Origin: Phanerodontia chrysosporium
Lineage: Eukaryota; Basidiomycota; Agaricomycetes; Polyporales; Phanerochaetaceae
Reading direction: 5' to 3'
DNA length: 64,000 nt
NCBI GenBank assembly: GCA_001910725.1
Contig: MJGA01000008.1
Span: 558,001-622,000 of the forward strand
In this document: one piece after another, positions 1 through 11,044 of the stretch
Layout of the letters: every line of letters begins with the position of its first letter
Numbering within the stretch: the stretch's first letter is position 1
Notes under the pieces: model-generated
What the model was told of the DNA's origin: nothing
What the model saw: the letters and a program-made list of their open reading frames with translations, nothing else
The model's database searches: none
Position numbers and translations under genes: made by a program

Positions 1-362
1 CTCCCCTCCCCGCCAGTACCAGCCTGGGCTCTGCACTTCGTCGGTCAGAGTGCGCTCATGCCGCCGCGCCGCGCACCGATGGGTTGACCAACCTGACGAA
101 TGCGCCGCGCAGGCGGGCGACGCGGCTCCTCAACCGCCGCTGCTGCTGCCCACGGTTTTTCGGCCGCTATCCCGACATTTGCGCGACGCGCCCGCGGGGC
201 TGACCAGCCCTGTGGATGCGTGAAGCTGCATATGTCGCGGAGGCGGTCAGAACCAGCTGGCTCAACCTGCCTGCCTCCGGGCAGTGCACGCTACGCTTCT
301 GGCAGCCAACCAATCCCGCAGGTGCGACGCGCCGAGCACAGCGCTGCCTTGCAAATCATGAG

Positions 363-382
363 CCCCCCCCCCCCCCCCCCCC
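363..382 (+). repeat. Poly-C run (20 C)
   Basis: Twenty consecutive C residues. Such a run is prone to length error in assembly and can form an i-motif, with a G-quadruplex on the other strand. It lies about 45 bp before the TTGGGG tract. Confidence 0.95.
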
Positions 383-425
383 GGCTGACGCGGCGGACTG
401 TGTAAGTCTACGGTTCAGGTTCCTA

Positions 426-458
426 GGGGTTGGGGTTGGGGTTGGGGTTGGGGTTGGG
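426..458 (+). repeat. (TTGGGG)n microsatellite
   Basis: About five perfect GGGGTT units followed by a terminal GGG. The unit equals the ciliate telomere repeat, not the TTAGGG expected of fungi, and it is internal, so it is best read as a G-rich microsatellite with G-quadruplex potential. Confidence 0.9.
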
Positions 459-1172
459 AGGGTCAGTGGCGGCTGCATCGGGCACACTGAGGCGCGACCT
501 ACATTGCAAGGGGAGCGGTGTTGAGTCGAGCAGGTGAGTACACCTCTTCGGTACCCTTAAGCCCCTCGCTAACTCACCTTTCGCCCCCAACTTCGGACAG
601 CAGCCGTCCGCGCCTTTGCTGATCTGTTCCCCACTTGGCACATCCCTACCGACCCTTCCCCACCCCTCACCTTGCCGCTGCTTCTCGCTCCTTGTGTGTC
701 GTTCACACTCGCGCTCCTATCGTGCGTCGCTGGCAGTCTTCGTCGCGCATTCGATACTCACTCTCTCTCCCGCTTTAGGAATCTGCTCCTGCGCCTTCAA
801 CTGCGCCGTTGACTGCATCGCGCGCTCTCGGTCACGTCCTGCATCCGTCGTGAGCCCCGATGCTGATCTCAGTACTCACCTTCCTGACTATTGCGCACGC
901 TCAAGGCGTACAAACGTGCCTCGCCTGCAGGCCATCTGCGTTTGCGCGGATCGAGGCTGGCGGTGTGCGAGAAGAAGGGGGGCGGGGGCGATGGAGCTGC
1001 ATTGCTGGGTAAGTGTAGTGTTAGTGTAGATGTTAGGTAGATTCTACGTACCTCAAATCCCGTGCAAATGGATGGAAGTCGTGCGCGGTTGCTGGGAACG
1101 ACATGTGGCCTGGCACTTGGGTCTTTTGCTACTGACGCCTAACTGTTGTTTGCTTCATTCGATCTGGTCGGG

Positions 1173-1272
1173 GATGAGTTGGGATTTGGAGAGACTATGA
1201 GCCTGACGTTGAGTTGGGACATGGAGTGACTACGGAGTGACTACAAACCTTGATGTTGAGTTGGGATTTGTA
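1173..1272 (+). repeat. Degenerate tandem repeat, three units
   Basis: Three copies of a GTTGAGTTGGGA-type core, each followed by TTTG or CATG and GAG or TAG, begin near 1173, 1207 and 1252. The unit length is about 35-45 bp and the copies have diverged. No coding potential is seen. Confidence 0.7.
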
Positions 1273-1499
1273 GGGTAGAACCTGGAGGCCCTCGCCTTTG
1301 AAGCTGCCTGCTCTGAATATTGCGCACGCGGCTGCTTCAGTGGGGGCGCAGGGCTGAAGCTTGCACGAGGAGCTTACGTGTGGTACGCCAGTGCGTGAGC
1401 GCATGGTTGTGTTGACCAACGGACGGAGGGCCGGCGCTGAGATGGCATCAATACATCAGCGCCACAAAGACTCAAACCTTTCCGCTCTCCTGATGAATC

Positions 1500-1588
1500 C
1501 TCAGCTTCTCCACTTGTCTCTGTGCGTAGAATCGATAAAGATGCACAACTTCTCCACTTGTCTCTGTGCGTAGAATTGATTAAGATGC
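1500..1588 (+). repeat. Tandem duplication, about 43 bp unit
   Basis: The sequence starting CTTCTCCACTTGTCTCTGTG and ending AAGATGCA occurs twice in succession (near 1504 and 1547) with two or three differences. It lies directly beyond the 3' end of the Plavaka transposase and could be part of that element's subterminal DNA. Confidence 0.8.
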
Positions 1589-1603
1589 AAAAAGATATAA
1601 TTA

Positions 1604-4600
1604 CTATGGCTTTGTGAATACTGACTTCATTCTGAGAAACATGTCAGAGTCCAGAGTGTCAACTGCAAAGTAGTGACTGGCTCGAGCACTGTCTTCATAT
1701 AGAACTGCTCCGCGAATGAGTGAAACCAAAGGTATGAATCTGCATTGATGGCGTGGATTTTCTTTGAGTGGGTATAGGCCAAGTTCACGGTCCATGACTC
1801 TGCGCGACACTTGCTTCATAGGCTGCACTAAGAGCATTGGCTCTCGGTTGCCATCATCCAGCTGACAGACGAACGCGGAGACAAGCTTCGCATGCATGAC
1901 GACATCTCCGTAGTCATGGAACATGATGCTGTCGTATCGAGGTTCTCCGAAGAAGGATGGCGAACAGCGAAGAAGATCGGTGTTTGTGCGCCAGGTGACT
2001 ATTGACGCAAAATCAACTTCGACAAGTCGACATTCTGTTATCTGATAGGTAAATTATGAGATGTGTGCAATTGCAACACTGATATATATATAGAACGTAC
2101 AGCTAGCCTCTCAGAATCGAGTGATGGAGTGTCTGAGCTGTTGCGAGCAGCATATAACTGCTTTAACGTCAGCTGCAGATTGCTGGTGAAGTTCTTGTAG
2201 GCTTTATCTGTAACGCTGCGCTGCTCTAGTGCTTTACAGCTTGTAGGCTTCTGTCTTGACCCTAAGTATCGTGGTCCGAACTGGAAGGCTTCGTTGGCAG
2301 TGAATAACTTGCTGTCTTCATTTTCCTGTGCCCACGCCTCCCAGTCATTGATGCGGTGCCGGATTGAGGACGAGCAAAGGAATTGGTGGTCAATTTTGAT
2401 CACCTATTATCAAATATCACTCAATGTCTATGATATAGTAAATGTGTTGTCTACTCACCTGACTGAAAATGTCTTTATTATTAGTCCGATTCTTCACCCA
2501 CTTGCGAATGGGTCCATGGCACTTTTCCGATAATCTAGTGCTCATGTGCTGAATAACACCTTTTCCCTTAATATCACGCACTGCATGTTTATGAGCATGA
2601 ACTTTAGGGAAATCCCAAGACTTCATCTTTTCCTTTGCAGGCCGTATACCATCGTAGTAGTCCCGGAAGTTCTATGCAAGGCATTACGTCAATAATGTGA
2701 TGTAACACAGATTATAAGTCTGAGCTTACATCGAGCATATCACCAAACTCAATGATTGCATTGTCAAGTGCCTGAAGTGTTGTCTCCGTGTGCACCTCCA
2801 GGCCCAGGTACATGTCGCACTCTAGGTACTTTCGAATAAGCTGAAGAAGCATATATCCTGCGGGACTTGATGTTCGGGTCATAGCATTGCATGCAGCAAA
2901 CACAAGAATCTAGAAATTGTGAGCAGAAAGTTTGAAATGTATGAAAGAGCGTACCCTGGAGAGATCTTGATATTTGGTGCCATCTGTGAAGTCGACTAAT
3001 AAAATCGCCTTGAAATGGTGCAAACCACGCCATCGTGGCATAGCAGCAGCACTGTTCAGTGAAAATAAGCCATAGGTAAAACTCGCTAAAAGCTGCAATG
3101 GAATACCCTTTGTCAATCATATCTCGAAGGTGTCGGGAAAATCCTTTGTGGTTGACAATTTTCTTGAATACAACCCATAAGTGCTTTCCGAACAATCCAA
3201 TGTGATATGAATGCAGGCGATCAAGTGATAGAGCCTTGTATATGCACGTGTTTGCAATTGCCCAGAAACAGTTCTGACATAAATATGTTAGCAGTACAGT
3301 CATCAAATATGCTTTATGGGTACCTGGACTGGACGTAGCCCTTCAGGTTTTAGAGCTTCTTCTCTAGCTGCTTTAGTTGGATAAACAGCTTCAACAAGCG
3401 CACGTGTTGCTTCTGTTGTGCGCAGTGGCCATTCTCCACGCAAGTCTGATAACTCATCACTTGGGGCCAAACATATAGGGCAGGAACATAGCCCTTGAGT
3501 GCCCCGTATGAGAGACATAACACATCTATCCAAGTTAGTATCCACTTATCACAGAAAAAATTAATACACACTGTTCTTCATAATCTGCAGATAAAATATG
3601 AATATATGGAAACAATGTGCGGATGACTTGATCACCGCAGCACATTGTATGGCCCGTCTTAGAGCACTGTGCCACTGTGCGTAAGATGTATGAGACAGCT
3701 TCATGCCAGACTCGTTTTTTGTGGTCCACCCAAGCTGTTTTCTTCTCTTCACTGGGGCGATCTTTGACCTAGACAAATATGTAAGTATTTCCAGGAATTG
3801 CAATGGTATGTATCCGCACCACTGGTAAGAAGCCGACAACACAGCCACCGCCAAACCCTGTGCCATTCCGGATAGAGTCATCCAGATTTGCTATGCGAGC
3901 AACTACAGGATAGCCTTCCTGTGTTCCAAAACTGGAGATTTTGGACTTATCAGCAAAGAGAATAATACCCAGTGGCTTTCCGTTGATGCCAGCTTCCTGC
4001 AATGTAGTCTAGATCTATGTTTAGTGACCAGCGTTGCAGAATATGCAGCATGAAATATCATACTTGAACCTCCCACATATCTTCTGAGGTGCATGGATCC
4101 TCCCAATAGGACTCCCACTTCTCCCCATCCCACTTGGAAAGTCGCTGCGCATCCCATTGCCAATGTGATGCAAGAGTTGGGTCTTTGACAATGGTCTCCA
4201 CCCATGCCCATAGGTCACGGGAATATACCTCATATTCGTAAGGCTTGTTCTGGTAGTCCACTGTGAAGGTATGCTTCTCAAACTAGAAATTCATACAGCA
4301 AATTAATACAGACTATAGACATGTGTATGTGAACCCATGATGCGCACTGGTGGATGATAAGCCGCAGCTTGCTCCCATGCACGGTCAACATCTGCTGACG
4401 ACTGGAAGGTCAGCTTTGAAGATCCATGCCGAGCTGCAGTCACGAAATTCAACAGCTTGTCCACCTGTTCTTTCTTCAAACCTGCGTCCAGTGCGAGCTC
4501 GGCAAACTGGTAATCCTCCAGCGAGTTGAATGGAGAGTACGCCTTGTCCAGACCTTCAGGCGATGGGCGTGGTGGACGCTCACGCTCATACTGGGAAATA

Positions 4601-5348
4601 GGGCTGGTCTTAGCTGCTCGACCGCTTGCAGGATGGTACTCCACATGAATTTCGTGTTCTGGAGCCGACGAGGTGGTCGAAGTGGTAGCGTGCGAGCCTT
4701 CTGCTGCTACGGGTGCGTCCTGAGGTGAAGGAACAGGCGACGTGAGCTGCTCGAGCACTGGGGCCGGCTGCTGGAGTGGGCGCGCTGGTAGCTGAACGTG
4801 CGGCGGTATGGGAGAGGGTGGCAAGTCGACGACAGGCAGATCCGCATGCACTGCTATAACGAGGCCTTCTCATTAGCGATCCCACACTGAAGAAGGTAAT
4901 TCGTCGACGAACCTTCTGCCTGAGCTCCCTCATCCTGCACGCCAGGGCCAAGCGATGCGTTGCGAGTGTGTACTTGACAGCACATGGATTGAGTACGAGC
5001 AATGGTAATAACGATGGCGAGAACTCACGTAACGGTGGCAGGTTCATGGCCGTTCCCACGGCGTCGTGAGCAGGACCGGCCGTACTATGTGTTCGTTTAC
5101 GACGTTCTTGCAGGTTCAAGGGCATGAGATAGGTCTTGGCCAGATGACAAGGTGCTGTACTCACTGGCCTTCCGCTTGGGGCTCTGCTGAGCAAGGTGCG
5201 CCATGGCACGAAGGTCATCCTCCTCGTCCTGCTTCTTCTGGCGGCATCGCGCGTAGTGATGGCCGAAACCTCCCTCTGCGAACATCCCGTGGCAGATGTC
5301 GCACTCCATAACATCACTTCTTCGCCTGCGACGACTTCCACCAGCCAT
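1604..5348 (-). CDS. Plavaka-type transposase (multi-exon)
   Basis: This is a transposase of the fungal Plavaka group, CACTA-related cut-and-paste DNA transposons expanded in agaricomycetes. The protein starts at the ATG at 5348 with a basic stretch and a C2HC zinc finger (C16, C19, H30/H31, C35; core CDICHGMF...GHHYARC). A Pro/Ser-rich linker follows, then the family's EDYQFAELALDAGL...QVDKLLNF segment (near 4500), the EYEVYSRDLWAWVE block (near 4230), a GKPLGIILFADKSKISSFGT block (near 3960), a Cys-rich CPICLAP segment (near 3480) and a C-terminal block ending SIIRGAVL-type and VDTLDSDMFLRMKSVF (near 1650). Many introns of about 50 nt separate the blocks. I see no stop inside recognised exons, so it may encode a full protein. 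Assignment rests on remembered family motifs; exact exon edges are inferred. Confidence 0.8.
1604..5348 (-). mobile_element. Plavaka DNA transposon, coding part
   Basis: The transposase gene marks a mobile element whose termini I could not find: no convincing inverted-repeat pair was recognised between 1-1600 and 5350-5777. The boundaries given are therefore only those of the coding region, and the true element is probably longer at both ends. Confidence 0.6.
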
Positions 5349-5777
5349 ATTGAGCCGGGGGATGCCAACCTGTTAGCACGGGAGGCGACACGGCAAGCAG
5401 TGGTAAGTAGATTGTCACTGAGGAGCCCAGACAGCGCTGCACTCACGCCAGTGGTAGGATCTTCTGGATATGAGGTCTGCGGTGCGTCGGGAAGGCAAAG
5501 CTCAAGTCAGTATAGAAGGGGGAAAGCAGATGCAGCGTGGAGGGAAGTTGTGGACGATGTGCACGACGTTCTCACCGCCGTTCATCCCTTTGATTATCGT
5601 GAGCGCCTCGTGATGTTGACCGAGGCTTCTGGTTGGCTCGCGATGACATCATGAGATTTGGCTCGGCATCGAGACAATCTCATGGGCCTCTCACAAGGCC
5701 ATCACGAGACTTTGACAGGTAGCGCCCGGGGCAGCCCGAGACCCTAATCTCGCGAGGCGCTTTTCAAAGTTCTGACA
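5349..5777. other. Spacer between two DNA transposons
   Basis: No gene is supported. The stretch is the 5' side of the Plavaka gene (promoter and perhaps its terminus) and the left flank of the P450-carrying element. It includes GA-rich direct motifs (CATGAGATTTGG, CAATCTCATGGG, CACGAGACTTTG) between about 5647 and 5715 that could be subterminal repeats. Confidence 0.4.
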
Positions 5778-5806
5778 CATCAGCAAAAAAATGGGTCGCA
5801 GATCTG
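5778..5806 (+). repeat. Left terminal inverted repeat
   Basis: Reads CATCAGCAAAAAAA, then a variable stretch and AGATCTG. The first 14 bases are an exact inverted match to the end at 8453, and the AGATCT hexamer is matched at the same offset. Flanking AT dinucleotides could be a target duplication but are also part of the palindrome. Confidence 0.7.
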
Positions 5807-6546
5807 GTACGGTAGGGCTGGCAAGGCGGCGCCAGTCAGACTAGCGCTGACCTGCAATGGCAAAGGCGCGCCAGTCTGGTATCGCCTGGTATTGCCTGGC
5901 CATGGCTTGTCATCCTGATGCTGCATGGCATGAAACGTCCTGGTAAGGTCATGGATGGGATTTAATATCTGTATGAGTTTTTATGAGCAGTAATCGACAG
6001 TTCACCGTCGTCTTACTTCCTAAGCGCACATGGGCCAGCTCCTCACTTTGGCACCGTGTCCGGGGCACGCTCAATCGTTCGGGCACTACTTACATTGTGA
6101 AACGGGGTTGCAAAGGCAGCTTAAAACGTTTCATGGTTCTGTGGCATGCGCAGCGCAGCCTCCGCAATCGCATATATCAGTGGCATGTGCCACATGCGAA
6201 GCCTGACACAGCAGGCCCCTCGTCGGCCTCACTGACATCTACATAGCATGTATCTGCATACCTCTACAATGTGACAAACACACCTTACTTAAGTGTATCG
6301 GGTGGTCAACGATCTCGCCCAAGCAAAGGTTTGCGGCTGTTCTGCCCATGTTACTTGCTCGAGATGCTAGTGCATAGCAGAAAAGCCAACCCTTACAACC
6401 TGACGGCTTACCCGGTCACATGGTGACTTACCTGTGACGTTTTTACTTACCAGGACTTCAAAACCTGTGACACTGACGCGTCATGCCCAAGACGGAAGGA
6501 GACATGACGTCGAAGTGCCCGAGAAGTAAAGACCATCTCCAACGCA

Positions 6547-6553
6547 TATAAAT
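6547..6553 (+). promoter_or_regulatory. TATA box upstream of captured P450
   Basis: TATAAAT, followed by a pyrimidine-rich leader and an ATG in good context (ACC ATG) at 6593. The reading frame from that ATG ends within 30 codons and is not P450-like, so the promoter, if real, no longer leads to a functional product. Confidence 0.4.
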
Positions 6554-7009
6554 CCTCTGTCCCCTCTGCCCTGCTCTCTCCCTCATACCACCATGTTCCC
6601 CACCCCTACATTGCCCCTGCCTTGTCAAGCCGCCTCCCCATCGCGTGCGAAACTCCGAAGCCGAGCTTCAGGATAAACATCATGCGCAACGAGGAATGCC
6701 TTGTTCTTTGTTGCGCGGGCTGGTGCAGGTGACAGCGCATTTATGGGGCAACTCTAAGGTACGCCATCAGATTCCTATTGCTGTTTGCCCTGCTAACAGG
6801 GTGCTCTCGACTTTGTTCTGCAGAGTTACGGTACGCGTGTATGAAATTATGAAATTACAACATCAATTCCACGCATATATGCACCCGCCCTGCACACGCT
6901 TGCAACCATTGCACACAACTGCGAGAACAACGGATACCCGATGCCCCGCAGTGTGGCTCGCCGAGCGCGTTATCTCCTGCCAGACCGCTGCGTCCGCTGA
7001 CCAAAAGGC

Positions 7010-7789
7010 CCCATCAGGTTGCCTCGTTCATCGGGAGCAACGCCAATTTCTATGTCGCAGACGCAGACGTCATCATGGTTCAATTCCCCCTCCCCGCTGC
7101 ATACTCCTACTGATCTTCATTACAGGAAATACGACACATGGTTCGCGCTTTCCGAAATCGATAGAACAGTACAAGATCCTCACCTTCTTCGGCGGCAACA
7201 TCGTCGCTAGCGAGGGCGAGCACTGGAAGCGCTCCCGCAAGATCGCCGCGCCCGCTTTCTCTGAGGTATGCCCTCGTGCCGTCCCCTGTCGACCCTGCAT
7301 TTCTGAGCGGTCGTGCGCAGCGGAACAACAAGCTCGTGTGGGACGAGACGCGCCTCATTCTTCAAGACCTCTTCACTCACGTCTGGGGCAAGCGCGCCGA
7401 GATCCACGTCGACTACGCCGTCGACATCACCCTCCTGGTGCGCGCGCCTGCACCTGTTTCCCGATCGTGCGCTCACTTGCGTCCATCTCTCTCCCCGGAC
7501 ATTGGGCACACGCCTTGGCCGCGAAGATCGCCCTGTTCGTCGTCGGCGTCACATGCTTCGGGCGTCGCATCCCATGGCAGAACGAGGACGTCGTGCCTGC
7601 CGGGCACACGATGACCTGACTCAAGGTGCGCCCCACTTCCCGTCATGCCCTCCCCATCTTTCCCACCTCTCCCACGCTCACGGCATGCTGTCACGCACGC
7701 AGACCGTGCTGCACACAGTGTCCGAGAACGTCTTTATGCGGCTGCTGATCCCGGACCATGCGCAGACTTCCGACAGCGAGCAAAGGTAA
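7010..7789 (+). pseudogene. Truncated cytochrome P450 (N-terminal exons only)
   Basis: Exon remnants match the N-terminal third of an agaricomycete microsomal P450. They read VASFIGSNANFYVADADVIM (7017-7076), RFPKSIEQYKILTFFGGNIV with SEGEHWKRSRKIAAPAFSE (7147-7265, the C-helix region with its WxxxR), RNNKLVWDETRLILQDLF (7321-7376), then IALFVVGVTCFGRRIPWQNE and TVLHTVSENVFMRLLIPD. Exon boundaries keep recognisable GT/AG sites, but the exons lie in discordant frames around 7130-7145. The I-helix, ExxR and heme-cysteine regions are absent. The relic lies entirely between the inverted ends at 5778 and 8453, so it was probably captured by a transposon and has no P450 activity. Confidence 0.75.
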
Positions 7790-8425
7790 GAATATTTGGC
7801 AGACGGTGGTCGACATTTACCTGTTACTCATCTGACCTGCTGTGCTACACAGGATACCCTGGGATGTAGGGTTGTGCGCATGTACGTGATCAGCTCTCTG
7901 CTTTCTGACCCTTTTGTACTGATGTCCACTTGCAGGCGCAGCAGTCTTTTCCTTTGACAGGTTCGTCACTGTATCCTATATGCTGCTCACTTTCAACGAA
8001 CCCCTATCGGCAGTGCCTAGCGTATAGCATCCGTCTAGCATGATCAGCGTCATGCACGGCTAGCATGTGGGTGGCACAAGTATGTGGTACAGCCAGCCGT
8101 CTGTTCTATTCTGCATTTGTCACCCAGCCACTTGTGTACTGTACTGTATCCAGATGAATAAATCGATTTTATTGTCTAAAATATATGGGATGAGCCCGAG
8201 TAGCAGCCGAACGAACCCAAAAGTGCGCCCGGAACTGCCACCGCTTGCCAGGCATTACCAGCCCTGGCCATGCCTGATCTAGCTTACCATGATGGCGAGC
8301 CTGGTCTATGGTGTCAGACTGATGGGCATGGTCACGCTTATCGATCGCATGTCTGAGCTGGCAACTACAATCCCAGCCTGAAAGCGCTGACCTGCTCTGG
8401 TAGCCTGGTCATCGCTGGCCTAGCT

Positions 8426-8453
8426 AGATCTAGCGGTCTTTTTTTTGCTGATG
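8426..8453 (-). repeat. Right terminal inverted repeat
   Basis: Read on the minus strand it starts CATCAGCAAAAAAAA and contains AGATCT at the offset seen in the left end at 5778. It closes the P450-carrying element. Confidence 0.7.
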
Positions 8454-9479
8454 CAACGCCACCAGGCGGTTGCCTTTTCCGGCCGAGTCGCTTTTTCGAC
8501 CCTGCCATCATCTGAAACCGGACTTACGTTTGCCCATAGGGGACACCAGGCCGCTCTTGCGTGTCTCACTGGAATACGATTTCCGGAGGCATCGAGAGCA
8601 ACGCGCTGAGATGCCTCCGCGACGCCAATGCAGAGAAATGACCCTATCCAGACGAGTGCCTAATTTATGCATGCGTTCATGTGTACATTGATTGCGCTTT
8701 GGGTGTAGCAGCCCCGGAAGGGCCCTCGACGCTTCAATCAATGGGAAGCTTCTCAGTTTAGCTCGCGGGTGTTCGATGACGCCGCCGTTGCCATGCAGCT
8801 GGCCCGTTGAACCTTGATCCAGACCAAGACCATGATCCACCCCGTTCAGGCACAGAGATCTAATATTGCTTCACAAACTGTACCGCAGTCTGGCTGCAGC
8901 TTGGAGTAATTGCACTCATAGGGCACCGACGCCAGCCACGATTCAACAGAAATCGAGGCTATCAAGTCTAATGTACGCTGTATGGTCGACATCTCCGCTC
9001 TCGCTGGTTATCGATGATGGTACCTGTCTCATAGTCTAAGCAAGTCGCACCTCGCAACCGACCCGAACACCGGTAGACGCGTCGAACCGCGTGGGACGGT
9101 GCAAAGACGCAACGGTCCTCGGACGCCGCCACTCTGACGCAACGTGGTCCGGGGAAGAATACATGTAGCACGGCCGTCCCGCCTCCGTCTATGTGCAATG
9201 GAATGCTTGGAGTGATGGTAGGCATCAAGACCCGCTCGAGGGTGGCCTCGTATCCACTAGCAGCGGGTCGCCGTGGTGCAGTTCTGGGCGAAGCCAACCT
9301 GGACTTATTGTTACGGCGCAACAAGCGGTGCGGCGCGCCGTGGAATCGCTCGACCCACCCCTCGACGCTTTCCCCATTGAGATCGGCGTGCCTCGAATGT
9401 GAGCAATATAGATACACACTGTCCGTCGCCCACGCGAACGTCTCACTTTTAGCCCGGTAGCCCCCGGACGATTTCCACG
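8454..9479. other. Intergenic, about 1 kb
   Basis: No gene is supported. The minus-strand frame at 8968-9510 has no family resemblance and overlaps the start of the real gene at 9480. The right part is probably the promoter of that gene; an AATATAGAT sequence near 9405 is a possible TATA variant. Confidence 0.4.
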
Positions 9480-10758
9480 ATGCCTGTGCAGCTCCCACTC
9501 GACGAGACATTTATTTTGTCAATCTGGCTCGAGGTGCGTTCGTTCTCTTGGTCTGGTCCTGATTATCACTGAGCCTTATCAGGCCATTCTCTTTGGCTTT
9601 CTGCTCGCGCTGTTTCTAGCATCTTGTTATGTTAACGTGACGCTACGTCGTCATCAGGATGTACATAGCAGGGCAAGTTCTCCATAATCTATGCTTCAAT
9701 CGTGGGCTGATCGCTTTGTGTGGCAGATAATGTTCGGGGTTGGAATCCTCATGTTCGCCATAGCATGTGCACACCTGGGTACGGTCCCGTACCCAGCGTT
9801 CAGCGGGTCATGCTAATCCGTGGTCCTAGGCATCAACTGCTATCGAATGCTGCAGGGTTACGTCGTCCATGCGAACGATCCCGGAGGACCCGCTGCCTAC
9901 TTTGGCGTCCTCTCATCCTGGGATCATATCCTCAAGGATACGCTGTATGCTACACAAGAAATCCTGGGTGACGCAGTTGCGGTAAGCTCTCCGCTGCCCC
10001 GTAATGTTACATCTGTCTTATCCCCTCTCCAGATCTACCGAACGTATATTATCTGGGGACGCAACTGGAAGATCATCACACCCCTCCTGATCTTGCTCAT
10101 CGCGGGCACAGGTGCGCCCTCTCCCCACACAAAGCACGTCCACTCTGACCTCCTCGCCCAGTATCGGGCTACTCCGTCTGCGGGCTGTATCCCTCCGAGA
10201 CGGGCGACGCGAGCATCTTCGACCCGCGACTGCTCGCGTGGATCAGCGCGTTCTACGCAGTCTCCCTCGTGCAGTCGCTGCTCACGACGGGGCTCATGGC
10301 GTACCGCATCTGGCGCACGGACCGCCGCTCGGCGCAGTACCGCCTCGAGAAGACAGGGCTCATGCCCGTGCTGCGCATCCTCGTCGAGAGCGCGGCGCTG
10401 CAGCTGATCGTGGAGCTCGTCGTGCTCGCGTTCTATGCGGGCGGCCTCAACGCGCAGTATGTGCTGCTCGAGACGATCACGCCCATCGTCGTGCGTATTC
10501 CCTAGCGCGTGGCTTCGGCGTGGGCTGACGGATCTGTTGGGACAGGCTATCACGTTCAACGCGATCACGATCCGCATCGCTCTCCGCTCGTCCGAGGCAC
10601 TGAGCATGAGCAAATCGTCGCAGCAGCGATCCGACCACGCGCCCCAGCACACCTTTGGATCCATACCTATGCGTCCAATTGCAGTCAACATCAAGAGGGA
10701 TGTCGAGGCCCATGGGGATGGACGCAGCGATAGCGACGTCGTGCTGGATCAGAAGTAG
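9480..10758 (+). CDS. Multi-pass membrane protein, seven-TM-like fungal family
   Basis: An uncharacterised integral membrane protein of a type common in Polyporales. The first exon encodes only 18 residues (MPVQLPLDETFILSIWLE) from the ATG at 9480; about five short introns follow, for example at 9534 and 10110. Hydrophobic segments include AILFGFLLALFLASCY, IMFGVGILMFAIACAHLG, WKIITPLLILLIAGT, LLAWISAFYAVSLVQSLLTT and LRILVESAALQLIVELVVLA. The order and spacing fit six or seven helices with an extracellular N-terminus. The C-terminal tail is hydrophilic, rich in Ser and Arg, and ends SDVVLDQK. It could be a receptor-like protein, but no ligand or partner can be inferred. Splices at 9534, 9650 and 10110 keep frame. 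It has its own promoter and lies head to tail with DJ-1. Confidence 0.8.
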
Positions 10759-11044
10759 CCAGCGTTGCTCCTTCCGACGCTGCTGCTGCTGGGGAGCTTT
10801 TGTACTGTAGCCGTTGTAGAGTGTTTTGTTCATTGTCATGTCTTGCCTTCGTCTATGCACATATGCAACATCGCAGATACAAACCGCTCGCGTTCGATAA
10901 TCAAGGTCACACTCAAACGGCCGTTCGTATGTCATGACATCACTGGGAATTGCATCACTAGACGCCCAGATGCTGTCCTGCGTCCGACCACCACGCTTTC
11001 AACCTTTGGCTACTGCCTGGAGACATTTCGCACAGCACGCAACA

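Larger units (their letters stand above)
1..1603. other. Gene-poor left end with simple repeats
   Basis: I find no convincing gene here. The open frames are short, lack family resemblance, and several exist only because of low-complexity DNA, such as the Asn-Pro repeat read from the reverse strand of the TTGGGG tract. The stretch holds a 20-base C run, a TTGGGG tract, three degenerate copies of a GTTGAGTTGGGA motif and a duplicated unit of about 43 bp, each listed separately. It may be intergenic DNA or the outer part of the neighbouring transposon, but no terminus could be identified. Confidence 0.5.
5778..8453. mobile_element. Putative non-autonomous TIR element carrying P450 exons
   Basis: Two matching inverted ends bound a 2.68-kb unit. 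Inside each end are clustered CCTGG/CCAGG motifs (for example around 5868-5960 on the left and 8230-8415 on the right), resembling the subterminal repeats of CACTA-like and Plavaka-like elements. No transposase is encoded, so the element would need one supplied elsewhere; the adjacent Plavaka gene is a candidate but not shown to be the partner. The interior contains a truncated cytochrome P450 and a TATA-type promoter sequence, suggesting gene capture. The alternative is two unrelated element ends flanking a decayed P450. Confidence 0.55.

Noticed and set aside
426..458. TTGGGG tract as a telomere
   Set aside because: It is internal, short, of the ciliate rather than the fungal unit, and unique-looking sequence continues on both sides.
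423..641. Minus-strand frame encoding an Asn-Pro repeat
   Set aside because: It is the translation of the TTGGGG microsatellite and has no other support.
616..1029. Plus-strand frame of 137 codons
   Set aside because: Ser/Arg/Cys-rich product without family features; its start is not ATG and no splice structure supports it.
8968..9510. Minus-strand frame of 180 codons
   Set aside because: No resemblance to a family, and it overlaps the first exon of the membrane-protein gene on the other strand.
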